Origin: a candidate division GN15 bacterium
GTDB lineage: Bacteria; Zixibacteria; MSB-5A5; GN15; FEB-12
Assembly: GCA_014729205.1 (NCBI GenBank)
Contig: WJKG01000123.1
Location: 1 to 16,574, forward strand
Direction: 5' to 3'
Length of the DNA stretch: 16,574 nt
Below, one piece after another: positions 7,051 to 16,200 of this stretch (its first letter is position 1; the number at the start of each line of letters is the position of its first letter). The position numbers were made by a program, and so were the translations under genes. The notes beneath the pieces were generated by a model. The model was given only the letters and a program-made list of their open reading frames with translations, was not told the DNA's origin and ran no database searches.

Positions 7051-7392
7051 ATGCCTCAAAACCAACAACCACAACAGCAGCGACTCAATGTAGAACTCGG
7101 CGATAAAGAGGCCGAGGGCATCTACGCCAATCTGGGAATGATCCTGCACTCGCCAACCGAGATAATCATCGATTTCGCCCGCGTCATGCCCCGACTCCCG
7201 AAGGCGAAGGTGTTGTCCCGCATAATCATGACACCCATGCACGCCAAGCTGCTGCATCAGGCGCTCGGCGACAATATCAAGAAGTTCGAGAAACAATTCG
7301 GCGAGATCAAGATTCACGGCGGCGCCGACCGGCCAGACAAGATAATCGGGTTTGAGTCAAGCACTCAGCGCACGAGTGACGACGACTCATGA
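7051..7392 (+). CDS. DUF3467 domain protein
   Basis: 113-residue soluble protein of the DUF3467 family, whose function is not established. Recognised from the family pattern: a Gln-rich N-terminus (PQNQQPQQQ), then Y-A-N-L-G-M-I-L-H-S-P-T-E-I-I-I-D-F, A-R-V-M-P and K-A-K-V-L-S-R-I-I-M-T-P-M-H-A-K-L-L, then an amphipathic helix (ALGDNIKKFEKQFGEI) and a short acidic Ser-rich tail. The length is usual for the family. AAGGA lies 9 bases before the ATG at 7051. The stop codon overlaps the start of the GH57 gene as ATGA (7389-7392), so the two proteins are probably made together. Confidence 0.88.
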   Translation: MPQNQQPQQQRLNVELGDKEAEGIYANLGMILHSPTEIIIDFARVMPRLPKAKVLSRIIMTPMHAKLLHQALGDNIKKFEKQFGEIKIHGGADRPDKIIGFESSTQRTSDDDS

Positions 7393-9107
7393 TTCGAGGC
7401 TATTTCTCGTTTGTCCTCCACTGCCATCTGCCGTATGTGTTGTCGCACGGTCGATGGCCACACGGGGCCGACTGGCTCTTCGAGGCTGCCTCAGAAACGT
7501 ACCTGCCGCTGATAGAACTGATCGATGAACTGGTCGAAGACGACACTTCGCCGCAACTGACTGTCAGCCTCTCCCCTGTCCTGTGTGAGCAACTGGCCGA
7601 TCATCGCTTCAAAGACGAATTCGAACAATACCTCAACGAGCGAATTGCTGCCGCCCAGCGTGACCAAACCGACTTCCTCCACGAAGGCCGGGCGCGCATG
7701 CACTCCAACGCCGCCGACACGGAACGGCGGTATCGACACATTCAAGTACGCTTCAGGACCTTCCACCGGGACATTCCAGCGCAGTTCCGCCGCCTTGCCG
7801 AGGCAGGCCATATTGAGTTGATGACCTGCGGGGCTACGCACGGCTACTATCCCCTGCTGTCTCGCGATGAATCCCTGCAGGCACAGACACAGGCGGCGCT
7901 CACATCGCACCGCCGACATTTCGGCATGCAACCCCGCGGGATCTGGCTTCCCGAATGCGCCTACCGACCGGCCGGCGAGTGGACACCACCGGTGGCGATC
8001 GAAGGCAAGCGCAGTTCCTTTACGCGCCCGGGAGTGGACCAGGTCCTGGTTGACAACGACCTGGACTACTTTGTGGTCGATTCAGCCCTGCTACCCGGTG
8101 GTCTCGGGGCGAATCTGGATGCCGCCTCGGCAGAGATGCACCACGCCCTGGCCGACCGCCTCGCGCGCGGCATGACAGTCCCCGCCGGTGAACCGCAACT
8201 GTCACCACACGAGGTCTATCAGATCTGCTCCGAGGACGCAACGCGTGCCATCGCCGTGTTCGCTCGCGACGCACAAACAGGAGCCATGGTCTGGTCGGGC
8301 GAATACGGCTATCCCGGCGATGCTGATTACCTGGAATTCCATAAGAAGCGAGATCCGGGCGGACATCGCTACTGGGCAGTGACTTCACGCCAGGCTGACC
8401 TCGGCGACAAGAGAGAGTACATTGCTGAGATGGCCTCAGATAAGACGCGTATTCACGCGGGACATTTCGTATCTCGCGTGAGAGAAATCCTCACTGCGCA
8501 GAGTTCCCGAACCGACTCAACTGGCATTCTGGTAGCTCCCTACGACGCTGAGCTGTTTGGCCACTGGTGGTTCGAGGGACCGCGTTTCCTCAAAGAGGCT
8601 ATAGCTCTCATGGCCCGGGAGGAGTCGATAGCACTCAGTACGCTGTCGGCACATCTTGACCGTACAGAAAAACGACAGACCGTCACCGTCTCCGAGGGCA
8701 GCTGGGGACTCGAGAACACTCACATGGTATGGGTGAACGAGAAGAACGAGTGGACCTGGTACCTGGTCTACGAAGCAGAACTCGTAATGGCGCAGTGGGC
8801 CCGACTGTGGCGCGATACCCCCCAGGCACAAACAGACGAACTCACCGCCATTCTCAAGCAGGCCGCGCGGGAAGTAATGCTCTTGAGCGCTTCGGACTGG
8901 CAATTCCTCATCGCCTCCGAGGCGGCCGTGGATTACGTCGAAGACCGACTGAAAGAGCACTATCGCGACTTCAAGGAGCTCATTCATCTGGCTGAGCGCA
9001 GTCAGACCGCGGGCGGGTTATCTGCTGAGGATCGTGAGTTTCTTCAGTCCTGCCAGACCAAGGACCATCTCTTCGACGATATAGACCTTCACTGGTTCGC
9101 CGGATAA
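7389..9107 (+). CDS. GH57 family 1,4-alpha-glucan branching enzyme
   Basis: 572-residue glycoside hydrolase family 57 enzyme of the DUF1957 branching-enzyme type, which builds alpha-1,6 branches in glycogen-like glucan. Visible family signatures: the N-terminal H-C-H-L-P-Y-V with H11 and H13; W-L-P-E-C-A-Y-R-P-A-G with the presumed nucleophile E189; and A-P-Y-D-A-E-L-F-G-H-W-W-F-E-G with the presumed acid/base D386. A C-terminal helical region containing E-N-T-H-M-V-W and a Trp-rich N-E-W-T-W follows. Length fits the shorter bacterial members and there is no helix-hairpin-helix extension as in archaeal homologues. The ATG at 7389 overlaps the DUF3467 stop by four bases. No glycogen synthase or ADP-glucose gene is nearby, so the pathway link comes from the family. 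A plain alpha-amylase or 4-alpha-glucanotransferase is a less likely alternative. Confidence 0.9.
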   Translation: MIRGYFSFVLHCHLPYVLSHGRWPHGADWLFEAASETYLPLIELIDELVEDDTSPQLTVSLSPVLCEQLADHRFKDEFEQYLNERIAAAQRDQTDFLHEGRARMHSNAADTERRYRHIQVRFRTFHRDIPAQFRRLAEAGHIELMTCGATHGYYPLLSRDESLQAQTQAALTSHRRHFGMQPRGIWLPECAYRPAGEWTPPVAIEGKRSSFTRPGVDQVLVDNDLDYFVVDSALLPGGLGANLDAASAEMHHALADRLARGMTVPAGEPQLSPHEVYQICSEDATRAIAVFARDAQTGAMVWSGEYGYPGDADYLEFHKKRDPGGHRYWAVTSRQADLGDKREYIAEMASDKTRIHAGHFVSRVREILTAQSSRTDSTGILVAPYDAELFGHWWFEGPRFLKEAIALMAREESIALSTLSAHLDRTEKRQTVTVSEGSWGLENTHMVWVNEKNEWTWYLVYEAELVMAQWARLWRDTPQAQTDELTAILKQAAREVMLLSASDWQFLIASEAAVDYVEDRLKEHYRDFKELIHLAERSQTAGGLSAEDREFLQSCQTKDHLFDDIDLHWFAG

Positions 9108-9141
9108 GCAATTGAACAGACCGCCGGCGAGGCGATCCAGC

Positions 9142-9171
9142 GCCATCATTCGGACTGGCATGGCTTTTTTT
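9142..9171 (+). terminator. weak candidate terminator after the branching enzyme
   Basis: A 5-bp stem GCCAT/ATGGC (9142-9146 and 9160-9164) is followed directly by seven T (9165-9171). The T run is good but the stem is short and the loop has 13 bases, so termination would be partial at best. Confidence 0.3.
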
Positions 9172-9208
9172 GTTGCCAGCAAGCACCGCCACAACCCAAT
9201 TTCAATGC

Positions 9209-9415
9209 ATGTCGCTGGCCAGAAACACACAAAAGTGTCCCTTTTGCAAAGAGACCATTGCCGCCGGGGCCAAACGATGTAAACACTGCCACTCCGACCT
9301 GAGAGCATCGAAGAAGACCTGGTTCACAGGATTGAATAACTTCAGATCGGGGTTCCTGGGCGGAGTGTTGTTTGCGGTTGTGCTGTTCGTCCTCGGCTAT
9401 CTGCATTTCACCTGA
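9209..9415 (+). CDS. small zinc-ribbon protein with one membrane helix
   Basis: Short protein (68 residues from ATG 9209) with an N-terminal zinc ribbon C-P-F-C-x10-C-K-H-C (C10, C13, C24, C27), a short basic linker and one hydrophobic helix at about 48-66 near the C-terminus. It looks like a tail-anchored membrane protein with a cytoplasmic metal-binding knob; many bacteria have such zinc-ribbon proteins with no known role. The frame is open from a TTG at 9170, but that codon lies in the T run of a possible terminator, so the ATG at 9209 is preferred. Neither start has a clear ribosome-binding site. It stands 62 bases after the T run and 129 bases before the receiver gene. Real gene likely, function unknown. 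Confidence 0.65.
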   Translation: MSLARNTQKCPFCKETIAAGAKRCKHCHSDLRASKKTWFTGLNNFRSGFLGGVLFAVVLFVLGYLHFT

Positions 9416-9544
9416 TCCTTGCCGCAGTAGAACGAGCCAGCGAAACCTCTCAAGATCCTGAAGTCCCCTCCGATATACTGGAGTAGGTATACAGCTTAGT
9501 AGGACAACTTGCTTTGGGAGCAGCTTTCTGGGGGAGTTGAGGAC

Positions 9545-9943
9545 ATGAGAAAGAGGGGCACTATTCTGGTAGTCGATGATGAACCAGTCATCCGCGGGCT
9601 ATTGGTAAGAAGCATCGCTCGCCAGGGGTACCAGGTATCAGAAGCCACCAATGGGCGTGAAGCACTCGAATTACTGAGAATAGCCCGGTACGACATCGTT
9701 ATCTCCGACATCAAAATGCCTGAAATGGACGGTATGGAACTGCTTGCCGAAATCCGCAGCAGCTATCCGACCGTGTCGGTGATTTTGATCACCGGTTACG
9801 GGGCTGAATACAATTCCCAGGATGTCATCGCCGCCGGGGCGGACTATTATATCACCAAGCCATTCAAGAATGTCGAGATAGCCCATACACTGGAGACACT
9901 GTTCCAACGCAGGCAACGACAGAGTCAGGCAAAACAACCATGA
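9545..9943 (+). CDS. stand-alone receiver-domain response regulator
   Basis: 132-residue CheY-like protein consisting of one receiver domain and a short basic Gln/Arg tail, with no DNA-binding or enzyme output domain. The phosphorylation site is D55 (I-S-D-I-K-M-P), with the acidic pocket D11/D12 (V-V-D-D-E-P), T83 (L-I-T-G-Y) and K105 (T-K-P-F). The start at 9545 is supported by GGGGGAG (9530-9536) 8 bases upstream; an upstream in-frame TTG at 9509 would place extra residues across that site. It lies 258 bases before the giant histidine kinase on the same strand and is its most likely partner, or an intermediate in a phosphorelay. The receiver could instead serve a kinase elsewhere. The subfamily is close to the receivers of NtrC-type and hybrid proteins (D-I-K-M-P-x-M-D-G). 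Confidence 0.92.
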   Translation: MRKRGTILVVDDEPVIRGLLVRSIARQGYQVSEATNGREALELLRIARYDIVISDIKMPEMDGMELLAEIRSSYPTVSVILITGYGAEYNSQDVIAAGADYYITKPFKNVEIAHTLETLFQRRQRQSQAKQP

Positions 9944-10077
9944 TGATGTCAGCAAACCGCCACGAGCCCTCCAGCATATGCCCCCGCCCGCTTCTTTAGA
10001 ATGACTGATTTATGCCGACAATAGAGATAAATGGACTGAGTCCAAGGGGTATCAGCCTGCAGTCCGGCAGAGACCGG

Positions 10078-10091
10078 CCGGGGCACCCCGG
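10078..10091 (+). other. GC-rich hairpin after the receiver gene
   Basis: CCGGG-GCAC-CCCGG forms a 5-bp all-GC stem with a tetraloop, 135 bases after the receiver stop. It is followed by CTTCTGT, not a T run, so it may be a transcription pause or Rho-dependent end and not an intrinsic terminator. It precedes the TATAAT at 10108 that may drive the kinase gene. Confidence 0.3.
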
Positions 10092-10107
10092 GGCTTCTGT
10101 AATACGC

Positions 10108-10113
10108 TATAAT
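10108..10113 (+). promoter_or_regulatory. candidate -10 box of the kinase gene
   Basis: A perfect TATAAT 89 bases before the kinase ATG. No -35-like hexamer lies 15-19 bases upstream (that stretch is C/G-rich) and there is no TG extension, so an activator would be needed if this is a promoter. The predicted start near 10120 falls on the first AGTTAACT palindrome. Confidence 0.35.
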
Positions 10114-10119
10114 CCAGAG

Positions 10120-10164
10120 AGTTAACTGCCGCGAGCAAAGTCTTAGTGAAGGCAGCAGTTAACT
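10120..10164. repeat. paired AGTTAACTGC inverted repeat
   Basis: Perfect 10-bp arms at 10120-10129 and 10155-10164, in inverted orientation, 25 bases apart. Each arm contains the 8-bp palindrome AGTTAACT, so the pair can be read as two equal binding sites 35 bp apart or as the base of one stem. They lie between the candidate -10 and the kinase start and may be a regulator's double operator. The rest of 9944-10201 shows only a small palindrome GGACTGAGTCC at 10033-10043 and no gene. Confidence 0.45.
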
Positions 10165-10201
10165 ACCGGCCTGCGTCTTGGGGGAGAGTGACGTAAGCAA
10201 C

Positions 10202-13200
10202 ATGAGCAGCTGGGAAACATCGGGTACAAACGGCACTCGGGCAGCAAGCCACAAAAGAAGAATGGCCTACTGTTCTTCAGTCGCCGGTCTGTTCATTCTT
10301 GGATACCCATTTCTTCACCAATTGATGGGGGACGGCACCGGCGCACTCCTGGTCTTCCCCGTCGCTCTTGCCGCCTGGTTCTTTGGTTTCCGCACAGGCT
10401 TGCTGAGCGGGGTCGGAGCAGCCGTCATCGGCGTTGTACTTGGCAATCTCGTCGGAGAACACGTCAAGGGTCCATTGATCGCTCCTGCCGATTGGATTGG
10501 GATCATGATCCCGATTGCGATGGGTGGACTTATAGGACGCCTGAGCGATCTAAAAGACCGGCTCAGAGCAGAACTGGACCGCGTCAACACGCTCCAGGAA
10601 GCCTGCCAGAGACGAGATCAGCACTACCAGCGAGTGGTTGAGCACGCCCATCAACCGATCATCGTTGTCCGCGATGGTAGATTCGTCTGGGCCAATCAAG
10701 CCACAACCGAACGTACCGGACTCGATTTCGAGACCCTCACCAGCCGACCCTTTCTTGAGTTCATCCACCCCGATGACCGGGAAAAGGTAACTGAGATGTA
10801 CCGTCGACGAACAGCCGGTGAGTTGACTAAGGAGACCTACAGTCTTCGTGTGCTGGCGGCAGATGGTACCGTGCGCTGGTTTTCCAACAGCGGCGTCAGC
10901 ATTGACTGGTATGGCGAGCCGGCCACACTGAATTTCCTGACCGACATCACCGACCGCAAGCGTGTCGAGCGTGACTATGTCGAGCAACTCGGGTTCCTGC
11001 AGAGTCTGATCGACTCCATTCCCAACCCGGTATTCTACAAGAACCTCGATGGCGTCTACAAGCGGTGCAATCAGGCCTTCGCGGACTTCCTTGGACTGGA
11101 TCGTCAAGACATCCTGGGGCAAACGGCGGCCGACATCGCACCGGATGAACTCGCGAAGACATATCACCAACGGGACCTGGAACTCATTGAGCAGGGAGGC
11201 AACCAGGTTTACGAAACCCGGGTCATTAATGCCGAGGGCCAGACCCGTCAGGTCCGCTTTCACAAGGCCGTCGTTCGGGACGCCGAAGATCGAACTCGCG
11301 GTTTGGTCGGCATCGTAGTTGATCTCACCGATGTACGAACTGCAGAACAGGAACTCAAGACATCAACCGAGCGGTTTACCAAGAGTTTTGATCGTAATCC
11401 GGTACCGATGACACTGATCGATTCACTTAGCGGAGAACTGATTGAGGCCAACCGGACATTCCTGCAGTTATTCGGTCTTCAGCGAAACCACGCCATTGGC
11501 CAGAAACTGTCCGCATCCGGCGTTGTGAGCCTGGAAACCTGCCAGTCTCTCAAGACGCAAGTCAACGATCGTGGCAGCATGCCCCCGCAACGAATCACAG
11601 CCAATCGCGCCGATGGCCTGCCTATCCGGATAGTGTGGTCAGCGGAATCCATTGATATCGAGGGACGGCACTGCATTCTCTCGACCTGGCTGGATGTCAC
11701 CGAGGAAGAACGGGCACGAGAGGCAGAGCGTGCTTCCGAGAAACGCTACAGGATGCTGGCCGATCACTCCTCGGACGTCATCAGTGTCTTTGCCGAAGAC
11801 GCCGCGCTCGAGTACATTTCCCCGGCCTGTGAAAGGGTGCTCGGATACACCGCCGAGGAATTAGAAGGCACAGTATGGTGGGAGCTTCTTGTCCCGGAAG
11901 ACCGGCACAAGGCAGATGATCTCGCCGGCCAACTCGCAAAGAGCAGCGGGCAGGAACCAGTTATCCATCGCTTCCGTCACAAGAGCGGGCACCCGGTCTG
12001 GCTCGAATCGTACGCACAGCCACTCACTGGCGAAGATGGTCTCACCGATGGGCACTACCTGTGCACTTCGCGCGATATCAGCGCTCGTGTCCGTGCCCAG
12101 ACCGACCTGCGCCTCAGCGAAGAGCGACTCTCACTGGTAATCGAAGCTACCGATGACGGCATCTGGGACTGGAATGTCGAAACGGGCGACCTGATGGTAA
12201 ACGAGCAATGGGCAACCATGCTGGGGTACGAGTTGGAGGAGATCCCCGGCAATGACTCGGCATGGACGGACCTGATGCATCCCGATGACAAAGATCACGT
12301 CTTGAAACGTCTGACCGAGCATTTCGAGGGGCGGGACGAGCTGTATTCAGTGGAGCACCGACTTAAGACCAGGAACGGTGAGTATAAGTGGATTCTCGCT
12401 CGTGGCAAGGTAGTAGAGCGCGATGAGGATGGCAATCCGCTTCGCATGACGGGGACCCATCGCGACATCCACGAGCAACGCATGGCGGAGATCGCCCGCG
12501 AGGAAAGCGAGCAACGTTACGCTCTGCTGTTCGAGGCGATTGGTGACGGGATTCTGATAACATACAATCACCGGTGTGTAGACTGCAACGAGAGCGCATG
12601 TAAGATGCTCGGGCTGTCGCGCGAGGAGTTGATTGGCCTCTCGCCCCTGGATGTCTCGGCCGAGAGGCAGCCCGGTGGTTCCCCGGCATCGCAGCGCATA
12701 CTGGAGATTCTGCGGGCGCTCGATGCCGGATCGGAACAGCGTTTCGAATGGCTGTATCGTCGCTCCGACGGGACCGAGTTCCTAACCGAAATGTGGCTCA
12801 GAGGCCTCGAGCTCTCGGGCAGTAGCTACGTCTTCGCCGTCATGCGCGACATCACCGAACGAAAGCGCGCTGAAGAGGCACTATACGTCGAGCGCAACAG
12901 ACTAGCCAACATTATCGAAGGCACCAGCGCCGGCACCTGGGAATGGAATGTCCAAACCGGCGAAACGGCATTTAACGAGCGCTGGGCCGAGATGCTCGGG
13001 TACACCCTTGACGAGTTGTCGCCTGTTTCTATCGACACCTGGATGGAGCTCACCCATCCCGACGATCTCAAGAAAGCTAACGAACTCCTCAAGAAGCACT
13101 TCTCCGGCGAATCCGACCACTACGACTGCGAAATGCGGATGCGTCACCGCGACGGACACTGGGTCTGGATTCAGGACCGTGGCCGGGTGACGAGTTGGAA

Positions 13201-16200
13201 CGACGAGGGTAAACCACTGTGGATGTTTGGCACCCACATGGACATCTCCGGGCGCAAGGCCGGAGAACAGGCACTGCTGGAGAGTGAATCGCGCAATCGA
13301 GCGATCACCGACTCAGCACAGGATGCCATCGTTATGATGGATCCCGAAGGCCGTATCTCGTTCTGGAACCCGGCAGCAGAGCGGATATTCGGCTACAATC
13401 ATCGGGAGGCTGTTGGGCAAGACCTGCACAAACTGATCGCACCTGAACGTTACCACGAGGCACACCAGGAAGCATTCAGGGCCTTCGTGGATACCGGAGA
13501 CGGCGACGCTGTTGGCAAGACATCCGAACTTGAGGCGCTAACTGAGTCAGGTGAGGAGATCACAGTCGAGCTATCGCTTTCGGCTATCGAGCTTGGCGAT
13601 GGATGGCACGCGGTCGGCATAATGCGTGACGTCACTGGCCGCAAGGAAACTGAAGCCAAGCTGAAGAAGGCCATCGACGAGCAAAGCGCTATCTTCGAGA
13701 GTTCCCTGGTCGGTATCATGGTGCTGCATGACCGAATCATCACCAAGGTAAACCTTCGAATGGCAGAAATGCTTGGCTATGAGCCGCATGAACTCGAGGG
13801 ACGTGGTCCTCAGAATCTGCACCTGTCCTATGATAACTTCGTTGAATTCGGCGATAAGTATTACTGGCGCCTGGCGGAAACGGAAATCGTTCAAATCGAG
13901 TACCCGCTCAGGCACAAAGATGGCCACACGGTATGGTGCCAGTTCAATGGTAAGGCGATCGACCCACCAGACCTTTCAAGGGGTGCGGTATGGATTATCG
14001 AAGACATGACCGAGCGGCGCCAGGCCCAGGAAGCCATTCGTGAGTCACAGCAGAAGCTCTCGCTGCACGTTCAGGAAACCCCCCTTGCCTACATTGAACT
14101 GGACACGGATTTCAAGGTCAGGGCCTGGAACCCAGCGGCTGAGAAGATCTTCGGCTATACACGTGAGGAGGTCCTCGACAAGCCTGCTCTCGACCTGATC
14201 ATCACACCAAACACAATCCAGCACGTCAGCGCTGTGTTTCAGCAGTTACTCGAGGACTCAGGCGGGCGGCGCAGCACCAACAAGAATCGCACCAAAGATG
14301 GACAGATAATCACCTGTGACTGGTACAACACTCCGCTCACCGATGAAGCCGGGCACATAACCGGGGTAGCTTGCCTGGCCATGGATGTTACCGAGACCCA
14401 TCGTGCGCAGGAGGAGCTTCGCGAAAGTGAAGAACGCTTCCGACTGTTCTTCGAGCTGGGAATGATTGGCATGGGTATCAAAGCGGCGGATCTCTCGTGG
14501 GTGCACTGCAATGAGAGACTGTGCGAAATCGTTGGCTACGACCGCGATGAACTGTCGAAAAAGGACTGGCTTGAGCTGGTCCACCCGGACGATCGCGAGG
14601 CAACCACCGCAGCACATAGAGGTATACTCTCCGGTCATGCGGACTCCTATACGATCGAAAAGCGCGTGATACACAAGTCGGGCGATATCGTCGATCTCCT
14701 GGTGTCGGCCAAATGCCTGCGAGACACCGACGGCACCGTTCGCTCGATCATTACCTTGTTCCAGGACATCACCGTCCGTAAGCGAGCCATGGAAGCCCTG
14801 TCACATTCAGAGGCGCAGAACCGCGCCATTGTCAGCGCACTGCCTGACCTGATGTTCCGCATGCGGGCCGACGGCACCTTCCTGGACTTCAACGCCCCCG
14901 AAGATGCCATACTGCTGCGCGAGCGTGATGAGATCATTGGTGCCAATTTGGAAGACCTCGAATTCCCCGACGCGTTTGTTGAGCTCGTCCAATCGCGAAT
15001 AAGCGATTGCCTGCAAACACGGCAGGTCGATTCATTCGAATACACGCTTCCCGTCTCTGAGCACGATAACCACTTCGAAGCCCGGATCACCCCATGCGGC
15101 GAAGACGAGGTCCTCTTCCTGGTACGTGACATCACCGAACGCAAACTGGCAACCGAGCGGATTCAACACCAGGCCGAGTTCCTCAAGACGGTACTGGAGT
15201 CCATACCGCATCCCTTCTATGTTATCGATCCGGATACCATGAAGATCAAGATGGCAAACTCAGCTACTCACAATGGCGTCCTGCCACCAGAGGCGACATG
15301 CTATTCGCTGACTCACAAGTCCGGTGAACCGTGTTCCGGCGAAAACCATCCCTGTACCGTCCAGCGAGTGCGTACCGAACTGGAACCGTGTGTGGTGGAA
15401 CACATCCATTACGACCGCGATGGAGATGCTCGGACGGTAGAAATCCGGGCCTTCCCCGTTCTCAACCGAGGGAAATTGACGGACATTATTGAGTACAGCA
15501 CCGACATCACAGACCGGAAGAAGAATGAGATGCGCCTCGCCATGCTGGCGACGTTCGCAGAGAACAATCCCGGTATGATTGTCACCCTGAACACTGAGGC
15601 GCAACTGCAGTACGCCAATCCGGCGACTGAAGTCAACCTCGCTCGAATGAACCTGACCGTCGACGAACTGCACAAGATCCTGCCTCACAACATCCGTGAC
15701 ATTGTCGATCGTTGTATAGTCAACGCCGAGACCGTCCAGGGACTGGAAGTCCGTTACGATCGTTTTACGCTGCTCTGGGACTTTCACCCGGTGCCTGGTC
15801 AGCAAATTGTCCACGCCTTCGCCGAAGACATCTCTGATCGAATCCGCCGCGAGCAGGAGTTGCGTAAGCTCTCGCACGCTATTAATCAATCACCGACGAT
15901 CGTAATCATCACAGATCCCGATGGTACCATTGAGTACGTTAACCCGCACTTTACCAGAGTAACAGGCTATACACTGATGGAAGCGGTTGGCGAAAACGTC
16001 AACATTCTCAGCTCAGGCAAACACGACAACGAGTTCTATCACAAGTTATGGAGCACCATCTCCTCCGGAGAAACCTGGAATGGGCGGATACAGAATCGCC
16101 GCAAGAGCGGCGAAATCTACTGGCAGCGCACGACGATCTCGCCGATTATCGGCGAGAACGGCCTGATAGCAAGTTACCTTGGCGTAGCTGAGGACATCAC

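Noticed and set aside
10020..10201. Riboswitch (cyclic di-GMP or similar) before the kinase
   Set aside because: GC-rich hairpins and a GAGCAAAG stretch are present, but I could not fold a conserved GEMM core, tetraloop or receptor. A covariance-model search would settle it.
12363..12689. Antisense open frames (60-240 codons) across the kinase gene, e.g. 10550-11263 and 15260-15889 on the minus strand
   Set aside because: They lie opposite strongly supported PAS coding sequence, show no family motifs or ribosome-binding sites, and arise from the codon bias of the sense gene.
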